From NCBI GenBank assembly GCA_023435545.1, contig JAEYRQ010000126.1:1-11149 (forward strand): a stretch of DNA of 11,149 bases, in the 5' to 3' direction. Within the stretch, counting starts at the first letter, position 1. Each line of letters begins with the position of its first letter. A model generated the notes under the pieces. It saw nothing but the letters and a program-made list of their open reading frames with translations. It was not told where the DNA came from and searched no databases. The DNA comes from Pseudomonadota bacterium. Its GTDB lineage: Bacteria; Pseudomonadota; Alphaproteobacteria; Rhizobiales; Tepidamorphaceae. A program made the position numbers and the translations under genes. Positions 1 through 7,850 of the stretch are shown here, one piece after another.

Positions 1-154
1 GGTTGAGGCAGGGCAGGGCGTTGAAGATGCCGCTCGCTTGGCCTCACTGGCAGCACGTCAATCCGGCCGGAGTGCAGCCGAGAGCCGGGATGACGGCGGC
101 GGGTGAGGGCCGGACGGCAGTACGGGCAGAGGCGCGGAACGGAAGGCTTGGAGC

Positions 155-1429
155 ATGACCGACGGCGCCTCAACCGGCACGAGGCCGTTCGCCTGGTTCG
201 AGTGGCTGCTGGCCATGCGTTATCTGCGTGCCCAGCGCAAGGCCGGTTTCATCTCGGTCATCGCCGGCTTCTCGTTTCTCGGCATCATGCTGGGCGTCGC
301 CACCCTGATCGTGGTGATGGCGGTGATGAACGGGTTCCGCACGGAACTGATGGACAAGATCCTCGGGCTCAACGGCCATGCCGTGGTCCAGGGCTATGAC
401 ACGCCTTTCGTGGACTTCGATGCGGTCGACGCGGCAATCGAGACCATCCCCGGAGTGCGCCTGTCCTTTCCCTTCGTCGAGGGCCAGGCGCTCGCATCTT
501 CCGCGCTCGGCGGGTTCGGTGCGCTGGTCCGCGGCATGCGGCAGAGCGACCTCGAGCAGCTCGGCAGCGTCTCGCGCAACATCCTGCAAGGAACGCTCGA
601 GGGTTTCGACGAGGGCGAGGGCATCGCGGTCGGTGTCAGGCTCGCCGAGCGGCTGGGGCTGAGAGCTGGCGACCGGCTGACGCTGATATCGCCACGCGGG
701 GCGGCGACCCCCTTCGGCACGACCCCCCGGATCAAGGCCTATCCGATCGCCGCCGTGTTCGAGATCGGCATGTCCGAATACGACGGGGCATTCATCTTCA
801 TGCCGTTCGAGGAGGCGCAGGCCTACTTCAATATGGACGGCATCGCCAGCGGCGTCGAGGTGATGATCGACAACCCGGACAATGTCGATGCCTTGCGCCG
901 ATCCCTCGACGAGGTCATCGACCGGCCGTTCTTCGCGTCCGACTGGCGCCAGCGCAACCAGACCTTCTTCTCCGCGCTGGAGGTCGAGCGCAACGTCATG
1001 TTCCTGATCCTCACCATGATCGTGCTGGTGGCGGCGCTGAACATCGTCTCCGGCCTCATCATGCTGGTGAAGGACAAGGGCCACGACATCGCGATCCTGC
1101 GCACGATGGGCGCGACGCGCGGCGCGGTGATGCGGGTGTTCCTGATCACCGGGGCCTCGATCGGCTTCGTCGGCACGTTCGCGGGGCTGCTGCTCGGGAT
1201 GGTCATCTGCTGGAACGTCGAATCGATCCGCCAGGGTCTTTCGCGCCTGACAGGCACCGAGCTGTTCTCGCCCGAGCTTTATTATCTCAGCCGGCTTCCC
1301 GCCGAAATGGACGCGCGCGAGGTCGTCGTGGTGGTAGCCATGGCTCTGGTGCTGTCGTTCCTGGCGACGCTCTATCCCTCCTGGCGCGCCGCGCGGCTCG
1401 ACCCCGTCGAAGCGCTGCGCTACGAGTAG
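155..1429 (+). CDS. lolC/lolE: Lipoprotein-releasing ABC transporter permease, LolC/LolE family
   Basis: This is the inner-membrane permease that, with LolD, extracts mature outer-membrane lipoproteins and hands them to the periplasmic carrier LolA. The 424 residues show the FtsX/MacB-type fold order: a first membrane helix at about 32-58, a large periplasmic domain at about 60-278, then three helices at about 280-303, 328-353 and 388-409. The cytoplasmic stretch KGHDIAILRTMGAT (about 308-321) is the conserved loop that couples to the ATPase. The protein ends in a typical SWRAARLDPVEALRYE tail. The ATG at 155 follows a GGAAGG ribosome-binding site at 141-146. LolD starts three bases after its stop, so the two are co-transcribed. 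Only one permease gene is seen. Many alphaproteobacteria have one permease, thought to act as a homodimer, where E. coli uses LolC plus LolE. The family call is firm; the LolC, LolE or hybrid name is not. Confidence 0.93.
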   Translation: MTDGASTGTRPFAWFEWLLAMRYLRAQRKAGFISVIAGFSFLGIMLGVATLIVVMAVMNGFRTELMDKILGLNGHAVVQGYDTPFVDFDAVDAAIETIPGVRLSFPFVEGQALASSALGGFGALVRGMRQSDLEQLGSVSRNILQGTLEGFDEGEGIAVGVRLAERLGLRAGDRLTLISPRGAATPFGTTPRIKAYPIAAVFEIGMSEYDGAFIFMPFEEAQAYFNMDGIASGVEVMIDNPDNVDALRRSLDEVIDRPFFASDWRQRNQTFFSALEVERNVMFLILTMIVLVAALNIVSGLIMLVKDKGHDIAILRTMGATRGAVMRVFLITGASIGFVGTFAGLLLGMVICWNVESIRQGLSRLTGTELFSPELYYLSRLPAEMDAREVVVVVAMALVLSFLATLYPSWRAARLDPVEALRYE

Positions 1430-1432
1430 CCG

Positions 1433-2179
1433 ATGGACGATGCTCGCCAGGACAGGGAGCCGGAGGCGGGGGACGATCCCCTGATCGACAGGCCGTTTCG
1501 CGATCCCGAAGCCCTGGTGCTGGCCGGGGTCGGGCGCTCCTACAGCCAGGGCGAGGCAAGGCTCGATGTGTTGCGTGGCGTCGACCTCGTGGTCTCGCCG
1601 GGCGAGATCGTCGGCCTCATCGGCCCGTCCGGTGCCGGCAAGTCGACCCTGCTGCATGTCGCCGGCCTGCTGGAGCGCCCGGACGAAGGCTCGGTCTATG
1701 TCGGCGGCAGCGACACGACAGGCCTCGACGATAGCCGGCGCACGGCGCTGAGGCGCAGCGCCATCGGCTTCGTCTACCAGTTCCATCACCTGCTGCCGGA
1801 GTTCACCGCGTTGGAGAACGTCGTCCTGCCGCAGCTGATCGCCGGCCTCGACAATGCCGAGGCGAAGCGCCGCGCCGCGGAACTGCTGGCGTTCCTGGGG
1901 CTTGGTGAACGCGGCACGCATCGACCGGGCGAACTCTCCGGCGGCGAACAGCAGCGCGTTGCGATCGCCCGCGCCGTGGCCAACGCTCCCCGGATCCTGC
2001 TCGCCGACGAACCGACCGGCAATCTCGACCCGGACACCGCAGAGCACGTCTTCGAGATGCTGCTGAAGCTCGCCCACGGGACCGGGCTGGCGGCGCTGAT
2101 CGCCACCCACAATCTCGACTTCGCCGCGCGCATGGACCGCCGCGTCACCTTGCGGGACGGGCGGATCGTCGAGCTATAG
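1433..2179 (+). CDS. lolD: Lipoprotein-releasing system ATP-binding protein LolD
   Basis: This is the cytoplasmic ATPase that powers lipoprotein release by the permease encoded just upstream. The 248 residues contain every ABC motif in order: Walker [10 protein letters not shown] (64-72), a Q-loop in [16 protein letters not shown], signature LSGGEQQR (168-175), Walker B ILLADEP (188-194, with Asp192 and Glu193) and the switch histidine in ATHNLD (His226). The [14 protein letters not shown] stretch is characteristic of LolD within the MacB/LolD/FtsE branch. About 25 polar residues precede the ABC core, making it slightly longer than the roughly 230 residues usual for LolD. The first ATG, three bases after the permease stop, is taken as the start because translation is probably coupled. 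It converges on the peroxidase gene, with a hairpin in the gap. Confidence 0.95.
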   Translation: MDDARQDREPEAGDDPLIDRPFRDPEALVLAGVGRSYSQGEARLDVLRGVDLVVSPGEIVGLIGPSGAGKSTLLHVAGLLERPDEGSVYVGGSDTTGLDDSRRTALRRSAIGFVYQFHHLLPEFTALENVVLPQLIAGLDNAEAKRRAAELLAFLGLGERGTHRPGELSGGEQQRVAIARAVANAPRILLADEPTGNLDPDTAEHVFEMLLKLAHGTGLAALIATHNLDFAARMDRRVTLRDGRIVEL

Positions 2180-2219
2180 CGCGGCGCGGCGCCTCCGCGC
2201 GAGGCAGTGGAAAGGCAGA

Positions 2220-2247
2220 CCGCCGCCCGGATGGATCCGGACGGCGG
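2220..2247. terminator. Hairpin between the convergent lolD and peroxidase genes
   Basis: An inverted repeat sits in the 96-base gap between two convergent genes. The arms at 2220-2230 and 2237-2247 pair over 11 positions with one mismatch (CCGCCG then CCGG on the left), leaving a loop of about six bases. Being symmetric, it could end transcription from both sides. There is no T-run after either arm, so it would be a GC-rich hairpin terminator without the classic U-tract. Its job is inferred from position and structure only. Confidence 0.45.
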
Positions 2248-2275
2248 CTGGTGATTCCGGCGCCGTGACGCGGGC

Positions 2276-3325
2276 CTACTGGATTTCCGCCCGTGGCCGC
2301 GGGGTCGTGGACGTCTCCGCGGGAAGGATCGGGTAGGTGACCGTCGGCAGCGTCCCTGTCAGGGATCCCAGGAAGGCGACGATCGACTCGACCTCGTTAT
2401 CGTTCAGCTCCTCACCGAGCTGCGAGGTACCCATGATCGCGACCGCGACACCCAGATCCCAGACCCGCCCGGAGTGGAAGTACGGCGCCGTGACCGCGAT
2501 GTTGCGCAGCGGCGAGGCGCGGAACACGTAGGAGTCGTCGGCGGTCTTGGTGACCTCGAACCGCCCCTTGTCGTTCTCGGGCAGGACTTCCGCGCCCGGC
2601 TTCTCGATCAGGCCGAACGGATAGTAGCCGTGTCCGCCGACATTCACTCCGCTGTGGCAGGCCGCGCAACCCTTGTCCATGAACAGGGCGAGGCCTTGCT
2701 TCTCGACGTCCGTCAGTGCCTCGTCGTCGCCATTGAGATAGGCATCGAACGGCGAGGGCGTGATCAGCGTCGCCTCGAAGGCCTCGATCGCCTTGGCCAT
2801 GTTGTCGAAGGTGACCGGATCCGCCTCGTCGGGGAACGCCGCCTTGAACCACGCCACGTATTGCGGCATCGAGTTGAGCGTGGCGACGACCTGGTCCGGG
2901 GTGTTGGCCATCTCGACGCCCGCCTGGACCGGGCCCTTGGCCTGCGCCTTCAGGTCCTCGGCCCGGCCGTCCCAGAACTGCGCCTCGTTGAGCACGGCGT
3001 TCAGCACCGTCGGCGAGTTGCGCGGGCCGCGCTGCCAGCCGTGACCGATCGACGTTTCCAAGTTGTCGTCGCCGCCTGTCGCCAGGTTGTGGCAGGAGTT
3101 GCAGCTGAACACGCCGCTGGCAGACAGGCGCGGGTCGAAGAACAGCGCCTTGCCGAGTTCGATCTTCTCCGGCGTGATCCGGTTGTCCTGCACCGCCGGA
3201 ATGGTCGAGGGCAGCGGCTTGAACAGCTCGAGGGCCTGCTCGCGCAATTCCTCGGCGGTAGAGATGGATACGGCGCAGACCAACGCCACGGCCGTCGCCG
3301 TGGCGGTACGCAGGATTCTCTTCAT
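2276..3325 (-). CDS. ccpA: Periplasmic di-haem cytochrome c peroxidase (CcpA/MauG family)
   Basis: It reduces hydrogen peroxide to water in the periplasm, taking electrons from small c-type cytochromes or cupredoxins. Two haem-attachment motifs are visible: CNSCH at 75-79 and CAACH at 220-224, as expected for the low- and high-potential haems of this family. Between them are the family signatures GHGWQRGPRNSPTVLNAV, FWDGRAEDLKAQA and GPVQAGVEM, including His95 and Glu138 at positions matching the peroxidatic-haem pocket. The tail has PYFHSGRVWDL and a candidate axial Met near residue 298. The ATG at 3325 is preferred over a longer frame from 3394 because it opens a clean signal peptide (KRILRT, hydrophobic core, STA cleavage after residue 24) and has GAGG eight bases upstream. 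The mature protein would be about 325 residues, normal for the family. The ccpA symbol is by family resemblance; MauG-type activity cannot be excluded. Confidence 0.92.
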   Translation of the reverse strand: MKRILRTATATAVALVCAVSISTAEELREQALELFKPLPSTIPAVQDNRITPEKIELGKALFFDPRLSASGVFSCNSCHNLATGGDDNLETSIGHGWQRGPRNSPTVLNAVLNEAQFWDGRAEDLKAQAKGPVQAGVEMANTPDQVVATLNSMPQYVAWFKAAFPDEADPVTFDNMAKAIEAFEATLITPSPFDAYLNGDDEALTDVEKQGLALFMDKGCAACHSGVNVGGHGYYPFGLIEKPGAEVLPENDKGRFEVTKTADDSYVFRASPLRNIAVTAPYFHSGRVWDLGVAVAIMGTSQLGEELNDNEVESIVAFLGSLTGTLPTVTYPILPAETSTTPRPRAEIQ

Positions 3326-3459
3326 GGCTTGCCTCGTTCGGGTTCGCCGCGACCCGCTGACCTCGCCGGTCCCGGCTGTGGCTCCCCTCGCCATCGCGCG
3401 AGGGGCATTCGGACTACTTTTTCACTGGAACAAACCTAATCGCGACGAGGGACAGCGAT

Positions 3460-3473
3460 TTGACCTACATCAA
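3460..3473 (-). promoter_or_regulatory. FNR/FixK/Anr-type binding site upstream of the peroxidase gene
   Basis: The 14-mer TTGACCTACATCAA matches the FNR-family consensus TTGAT-N4-ATCAA at nine of ten conserved positions, with one half-site perfect. It lies 135 bases upstream of the peroxidase ATG. Reading toward that gene, a weak -10-like TAGGTT (complement of 3433-3438) is centred about 31 bases from the box centre. That is the spacing of a class II activated promoter (box near -41.5) and would place the transcript start near 3425. Peroxidases of this family are known FNR/Anr/FnrP targets in Pseudomonas and Paracoccus, so site and target fit. The regulator is not in the window. Confidence 0.62.
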
Positions 3474-3518
3474 CCATAAGGTGAGCCGAATGTCGCAGGA
3501 TTCTTGATGAATGTCTGG

Positions 3519-4151
3519 TCAGGCCGCGCCCGACAGGGCGAGGATGCCGTCGGCCACGAACTGCACCGCCAGGGCGGCCAGCACAACGCCGAGCAGGCGG
3601 GTCACCACCATCCGCACCGTCTTGCCCATGAGACGATCCAGCGGGACTGCGACCAGGAGGATGAGCAGCGTCGCCGACAGCACCGCCAGGATGACGCCGA
3701 CCACCAGGGCGAGCCTGACGGGATCGGCGCCCGCCGGCGCGGCGAGCAGGATCACCGCCGTGATGGCGCCGGGACCCGCCAGCAGCGGTACCGCCAGCGG
3801 AACCGCGGCCACATCGTCGTGCGGTTCTTCGGCGACGGAGCGCTCGGCGGTCGATGTCTTCCGCTGCTGGCGCTTCTCGAACACCATCTCGAAGCTGATC
3901 CAGAACAGCAGTAGCCCGCCGGCGACGCGAAAGGCGGGAAGCGTGATCCCCATCGCACCGAGCAGCCACTGTCCGATCAGCGCGAACAGCACCAGCACCG
4001 CTGTCGCGATGATCACCGCCCGCATTGCCACAAGCCGGCGCTGCCGGGCGGTGCGGTCGGCCGTGAGGGCGACGAATATCGGGGCGATGCCGATCGGCTC
4101 GATGATCACGAACAGCGTCACGAAGGCCGAGATCAGGCTTTCCAGGTTCAT
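3519..4151 (-). CDS. marC: MarC-family integral membrane protein (UPF0056)
   Basis: This is a 210-residue inner-membrane protein of the MarC/NAAT family. The family name comes from the mar locus, but a role in multidrug resistance was not borne out, and the transported substrate is generally unknown. Six hydrophobic segments are readable. The first holds VIIEPIGIAPIFVALT and the fourth begins LLAGPGAITAVILLA; these glycine- and proline-rich motifs are the hallmark of the family. Between the two three-helix halves is a charged linker (EKRQQRKTSTAERSVAEEPHDD). The ATG at 4151 is chosen over an in-frame ATG at 4184 because GGAGG sits just before it, the protein then begins MNLESLISAFVTLF as family members do, and the earlier start would fall inside an inverted repeat. 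It is divergent from gyrA and 193 bases upstream of the peroxidase, which seems to have its own promoter. Confidence 0.88.
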   Translation of the reverse strand: MNLESLISAFVTLFVIIEPIGIAPIFVALTADRTARQRRLVAMRAVIIATAVLVLFALIGQWLLGAMGITLPAFRVAGGLLLFWISFEMVFEKRQQRKTSTAERSVAEEPHDDVAAVPLAVPLLAGPGAITAVILLAAPAGADPVRLALVVGVILAVLSATLLILLVAVPLDRLMGKTVRMVVTRLLGVVLAALAVQFVADGILALSGAA

Positions 4152-4181
4152 GTCCCCTCCGGCGACACAGCGCCGCACAAT

Positions 4182-4213
4182 CACCCAGGACGGAGTCTGA
4201 TCCGTCCTGGGTG
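4182..4213. repeat. Perfect 13-bp inverted repeat in the marC leader
   Basis: The arm CACCCAGGACGGA at 4182-4194 is exactly complementary to the arm at 4201-4213, across a six-base loop (GTCTGA). It lies 31 bases upstream of the marC ATG and about 195 bases before gyrA. A shorter alternative stem, GGTGGC (4210-4215) with GCCACC (4223-4228), shares four bases with it, so in a marC transcript only one could form fully. No gene ends here, so ordinary termination is an unlikely explanation. It could be a leader attenuator, an mRNA-stabilising hairpin or a protein-binding operator; the sequence does not decide. Confidence 0.7.
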
Positions 4214-4247
4214 GCGGTTCAAGCCACCGGTTATCAGGTCGCAGTCT

Positions 4248-4262
4248 CCGCTCCCGGAGCGG
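4248..4262. promoter_or_regulatory. Operator-like palindrome between marC and gyrA
   Basis: CCGCTCC (4248-4254) and GGAGCGG (4256-4262) are exact complements around a single central base. This short dyad lies in the middle of the divergent intergenic region, where a repressor or activator site would be expected. GC-rich DNA makes such dyads by chance fairly often, so this is a weak call. Confidence 0.25.
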
Positions 4263-4343
4263 CTATGGGAAACCACCTTCGGCCGGCCTCATAATCGCCT
4301 GATTTTTCGATAGAAATGGCCTGTGAATAGTTGCCCTCCGGGT

Positions 4344-4373
4344 TTGCCCGCGCGCCCCGGAATCGGGTAGAAC
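4344..4373 (+). promoter_or_regulatory. Candidate sigma-70-type promoter for gyrA
   Basis: TTGCCC (4344-4349) and TAGAAC (4368-4373) match the -35 and -10 consensus at four of six positions each, with an 18-base spacer. Transcription would begin near 4380, giving a leader of about 27 bases before the gyrA start. This is the best pairing I found in the intergenic region, but both boxes are imperfect. Confidence 0.35.
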
Positions 4374-4406
4374 AAAGCTCCTCGGAACCCTCCGGAAGAG
4401 ATTACC

Positions 4407-7190
4407 TTGGCAGAGTCAGAACTTCCCCCGTCCGGCGATGCGATGCCGGGCGCGCCGAGCGACATTCGCCCGGTCTCCATCACCGACGAGATGCGCCGCA
4501 GCTATCTCGACTACGCGATGAGCGTGATCGTCAGCCGCGCGCTGCCGGATGTCCGCGACGGCCTGAAGCCGGTGCATCGGCGCATCCTCTTCTCGATGCA
4601 TGAGAACGGCTACGAGTGGAACAAGCCGTACAGGAAGTCGGCCCGCGTGGTCGGCGACGTGATCGGTAAGTACCACCCGCACGGCGACCAGTCGATTTAC
4701 GACGCGCTGGTGCGCATGGCGCAGGAATTCTCCATGCGCCTGCCGCTGCTCGACGGGCAGGGCAACTTCGGCTCGATCGACGGCGATCCGCCCGCGGCGA
4801 TGCGCTACACCGAGGTGCGCCTGGCCAAGGTCGCCCAGGCGATGCTCGAGGACATCGACAAGGATACCGTCGATTTCCAGGACAACTACGACAATTCCGA
4901 GCGCGAGCCGACCGTCCTTCCGGCCCGCTTCCCCAACTTGCTGGTCAACGGCGCCGGCGGCATCGCGGTCGGCATGGCGACTAACATCCCGCCGCACAAT
5001 CTCGGCGAGATCGTAGATGCCTGCATCGCCTGGATGGAGGATCCCGCGCTCGATTTCGAGCGGCTGATCGAACTGGTTCCCGGCCCCGACTTCCCGACCG
5101 CCGGCATCATTCTCGGCCGCGGCGGCATCCGGCAGGCCTACACCACCGGCCGCGGCTCGATCATGATGCGCGGCCGCGTGCACACCGAGACCGTGCGCAA
5201 GGAGCGCGACGCCCTCGTCGTCACCGAGATTCCCTATCAGGTAAACAAGGCCTCGATGATCGAGAAGATCGCCGAGCTCGTGCGCGACAAGCGCGTCGAG
5301 GGCATCTCCGACATCCGCGACGAATCCGACCGGCAGGGCATGCGGGTGGTGATCGAGCTGAAGCGCGACGCGATGGCCGACGTCGTGCTGAACCAGCTCT
5401 ACCGCTATTCGCCGCTGCAGACGAGCTTCGGCGTCAACATGGTGGCGCTGAACGGCGGCCGGCCGGAGCAGATGACGCTGCTCGACATGATCCAGGCCTT
5501 CGTCACCTTCCGCGAGGAGGTTGTGGGCCGCCGGACCAAGTTCCTGCTCGGCAAGGCTCGCGATCGTGCCCACGTGCTGGTCGGCCTGGCGATCGCGGTC
5601 GCCAATATCGACGAGGTGATCCACCTGATCCGCACCGCGCCGGATCCCGCGTCCGCCCGCGAGGCACTGATGGCGCGCGACTGGCCGGCCAAGGACATGG
5701 CCCCGCTGATCGAATTGATCGCCGACCCGCGCCACCGCCTCAACGAGGACGGCACCTACCGCCTGTCGGAGGAGCAGGCGAGGGCAATCCTCGACCTGCG
5801 CCTGCAGCGGCTCACCGCGCTCGGGCGCGACGAGATCGGCGAGGAACTGCACAAGCTCGGCGAGGCGATCTCCGACTACCTCGACATCCTGCGGTCGAGG
5901 GCACGCATCCAGGGCATCGTCCGCGACGAGCTGACGGCGATCAAGAACGAGTTCGGGACGCCCCGGCGCACCGAGATCGTGGAGGCCGAGAGCGACTTCG
6001 AGGACGAGGACCTGATCCAGCGTGAGGACATGGTCGTCACGGTAAGTCACGCCGGCTACATAAAGCGGGTGCCGTTGTCTACCTATCGTTCGCAGCGCCG
6101 AGGCGGCAAGGGCCGCTCCGGCATGACCACGCGCGACGAGGACTTCGTTACCCGGCTGTTCGTCGCCTCCACGCACGCGCCGGTGCTGTTCTTCTCCTCG
6201 CGCGGCATGGTCTACAAGATGAAGGTCTGGCGCCTGCCGATCGCCGCCCCCCAGGCGCGCGGCAAGGCACTGGTCAACCTGCTGCCGCTGGTCGAGGGCG
6301 AGCGGATCACCACGATCATGCCGCTGCCGGAGGACGAGGAGAGCTGGGCGGCGCTCGACGTGATGTTCGCGACCAATCGCGGCACCGTCCGGCGCAACAA
6401 GCTCTCCGACTTCGTCCAGGTGAACCGCAACGGCAAGATCGCCATGCGCCTCGACGAGGGCGATGCGATCGCCGGCGTGTGGACGTGCTCGGAGCACGAC
6501 GACATCCTGCTGACCACTGCGCGCGGCCAGTGCATCCGCTTCCCGGTCACCGAGGTGCGTGTCTTCAAGGGGCGGGACTCCACCGGCGTGCGCGGTATCG
6601 CCCTCGGCGGCGGGGACACGGTGATCTCGATGACCGTGCTGCGCCATTTCGATGCGACGCCGGCCGAGCGCTCGTCCTACCTCAAGATGCGCCGGGCACT
6701 CGCCGGTGAGGTCACTGAGGAAACGCAGGATGATAGCGAGCCCGAGGCCGGTAACGGCATTGAATTGGGCGAGGCCCGCTACGCGCAGATGAGTGCCGCC
6801 GAGCAGTTCGTGCTTACCCTTTCAGCCAACGGCTACGGCAAGCGCACCTCCTCCTTCGAGTACCGGGTGACCGGCCGCGGCGGCAAGGGGATTGTCGCCA
6901 TGGTCGTCAACGATCGGAACGGCCCGCTGGTCGCCTCCTTCCCGGTGGATGAATCCGACCAGATCATGCTTGTGACCAATGGTGGTCAGCTGATCCGGGT
7001 GCCGGTGCACGGGATCCGCGTCGCCGGCCGCAATACCCAGGGTGTCATCGTCTTCAACACTTCGAAGGACGAAGAGGTCGTCTCCGTCCAGCGCGTCAGC
7101 GAGGAGGAGGATGCAGGCGAAGAAATCGACGGCGAAGCTGAGGGGGGGGCGGACGGCGAGGCCGGTCCGGGGGACTTGCCGGACCCCTGA
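4407..7190 (+). CDS. gyrA: DNA gyrase subunit A
   Basis: This is the breakage-reunion subunit of gyrase, which with GyrB introduces negative supercoils using ATP. The start is TTG at 4407, with GGAAGAG at 4394-4400 six bases upstream; the first ATG, at codon 13, has no comparable site. The 927 residues show the usual N-terminal block ([20 protein letters not shown]), the quinolone-pocket helix [13 protein letters not shown] (87-99), and catalytic Tyr134 in AAMRYTE, equivalent to Tyr122 of E. coli. The GyrA box QRRGGKG is at 563-569, distinguishing gyrase A from ParC. The C-terminal pinwheel carries an insertion rich in Glu and Asp (about 755-785), a second degenerate GRGGKG at 823-828, and a strongly acidic tail. 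Gln95 occupies the position of E. coli Ser83, while Asp99 matches Asp87. The neighbouring exporter begins 45 bases after the stop. Confidence 0.97.
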   Translation: MAESELPPSGDAMPGAPSDIRPVSITDEMRRSYLDYAMSVIVSRALPDVRDGLKPVHRRILFSMHENGYEWNKPYRKSARVVGDVIGKYHPHGDQSIYDALVRMAQEFSMRLPLLDGQGNFGSIDGDPPAAMRYTEVRLAKVAQAMLEDIDKDTVDFQDNYDNSEREPTVLPARFPNLLVNGAGGIAVGMATNIPPHNLGEIVDACIAWMEDPALDFERLIELVPGPDFPTAGIILGRGGIRQAYTTGRGSIMMRGRVHTETVRKERDALVVTEIPYQVNKASMIEKIAELVRDKRVEGISDIRDESDRQGMRVVIELKRDAMADVVLNQLYRYSPLQTSFGVNMVALNGGRPEQMTLLDMIQAFVTFREEVVGRRTKFLLGKARDRAHVLVGLAIAVANIDEVIHLIRTAPDPASAREALMARDWPAKDMAPLIELIADPRHRLNEDGTYRLSEEQARAILDLRLQRLTALGRDEIGEELHKLGEAISDYLDILRSRARIQGIVRDELTAIKNEFGTPRRTEIVEAESDFEDEDLIQREDMVVTVSHAGYIKRVPLSTYRSQRRGGKGRSGMTTRDEDFVTRLFVASTHAPVLFFSSRGMVYKMKVWRLPIAAPQARGKALVNLLPLVEGERITTIMPLPEDEESWAALDVMFATNRGTVRRNKLSDFVQVNRNGKIAMRLDEGDAIAGVWTCSEHDDILLTTARGQCIRFPVTEVRVFKGRDSTGVRGIALGGGDTVISMTVLRHFDATPAERSSYLKMRRALAGEVTEETQDDSEPEAGNGIELGEARYAQMSAAEQFVLTLSANGYGKRTSSFEYRVTGRGGKGIVAMVVNDRNGPLVASFPVDESDQIMLVTNGGQLIRVPVHGIRVAGRNTQGVIVFNTSKDEEVVSVQRVSEEEDAGEEIDGEAEGGADGEAGPGDLPDP

Positions 7191-7204
7191 GATCGTGTCT
7201 TGGC

Positions 7205-7236
7205 TGGACGGATCCGCTGCAACGGGGGTCCGTCCA
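7205..7236 (+). promoter_or_regulatory. Hairpin enclosing the ribosome-binding site of the LysE-type exporter
   Basis: The left arm TGGACGGATCC (7205-7215) pairs with GGGTCCGTCCA (7226-7236) over 11 positions, one of them a T-G wobble, around a ten-base loop. The right arm contains part of the GGGGG ribosome-binding site (7224-7228) and ends on the A of the exporter ATG. If it folds in the mRNA it would hide the start from ribosomes. It also lies 15 bases after the gyrA stop, so it may instead act as a weak gyrA terminator; there is no T-run after it. Confidence 0.5.
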
Positions 7237-7850
7237 TGTCCGTCGAACTCTATCTCGCCTATGTTGCCGCCTGCATCGTCATCGTCATCGTTCCGGGACC
7301 TACCGTCACGGTGATCATCGCCAACTCGATGACCTACGGCACCCGCGCCGGTCTGCTCAACGTGGCAGGCACCCAGATCGGTCTGGCCCTGATGATCGGG
7401 GTGCTGCTGGTCGGCCTGACCTCGATCATCGAGACGATGGGCTGGTGGTTCGACTGGCTGAGGCTTGCTGGAGCCGCCTATCTTATCTGGATCGGCTGGA
7501 AGCTGCTGACCTCGAAGGGTGCGATCGATACCGATGATGCGCCCGCGGCGCCGCGCGGCGGCTTCGTGCTGCAGGGCCTGCTGGTCATCCTGTCCAATCC
7601 CAAGGCGCTGCTGTTCTTCGGCGCCTTCATCCCGCAATTCGTCGATCCGACCGCGGACTACATCGGACAGGTGATCCTGCTCGGCGCGACCTTCATGGCC
7701 GTTGCGACGGTCCTGGACGGCGCCTATGCGGTGCTGTGCGGAAAGGCGGGCGCCATCCTGACCCGGCAGCGGGTGAGGATGGTCTCGCGCCTGTCGGGCC
7801 TGTTCCTCATTGGTGGCGGTGTCTGGCTCGCCTTCACGCGAGCCCGATAG
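7236..7850 (+). CDS. LysE/RhtB-family amino-acid exporter
   Basis: This is a 204-residue inner-membrane protein of the LysE/RhtB superfamily, whose studied members export amino acids such as lysine, threonine or homoserine lactone; the substrate here cannot be read from sequence. Family features are the first helix ending in IVPGPTVTVIIANSM followed by YGTRAGLLNVAGTQIG, and the central SNPKALLFFGAFIPQFVD, the most conserved motif. About six hydrophobic segments are visible, with a polar linker near DTDDAPAAPRGG. The ATG at 7236 is chosen over an in-frame TTG at 7200 because it has a GGGGG site and the protein then begins at the first helix. That site is buried in a hairpin. No LysR-type regulator lies beside it, unlike many lysE loci. 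The stop codon forms part of a hairpin shared with the convergent gene. Confidence 0.88.
   Translation: MSVELYLAYVAACIVIVIVPGPTVTVIIANSMTYGTRAGLLNVAGTQIGLALMIGVLLVGLTSIIETMGWWFDWLRLAGAAYLIWIGWKLLTSKGAIDTDDAPAAPRGGFVLQGLLVILSNPKALLFFGAFIPQFVDPTADYIGQVILLGATFMAVATVLDGAYAVLCGKAGAILTRQRVRMVSRLSGLFLIGGGVWLAFTRAR

Noticed and set aside
1..154. Possible tail of an upstream gene
   Set aside because: No frame reads as a recognisable protein end, and no clear promoter or hairpin stands out. I leave it as unassigned sequence before the permease start.
170..2110. Open antisense frame of about 646 codons across the lipoprotein-release genes
   Set aside because: It lies wholly opposite two well-supported genes, is dominated by Arg, Gly, His and Asp runs typical of the reverse frame of GC-rich coding DNA, and shows no domain.
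2474..3439. Long forward frame opposite the peroxidase gene
   Set aside because: The reverse strand carries two haem motifs, a signal peptide and a ribosome-binding site. The forward frame has none of these and an Arg/Val/Glu-rich shadow composition.
4291..4332. AT-richer pocket with ATAATC and GAATAG as a promoter
   Set aside because: I could not pair either element with a -35 box at acceptable spacing on either strand. The pairing at 4344-4373 is better for gyrA, and the marC promoter remains unplaced.
4416..6647. Open antisense frame of about 743 codons across gyrA
   Set aside because: It is a mirror of gyrA codon structure with His/Asp/Arg-rich composition and no recognisable motif. High GC makes long antisense frames common.
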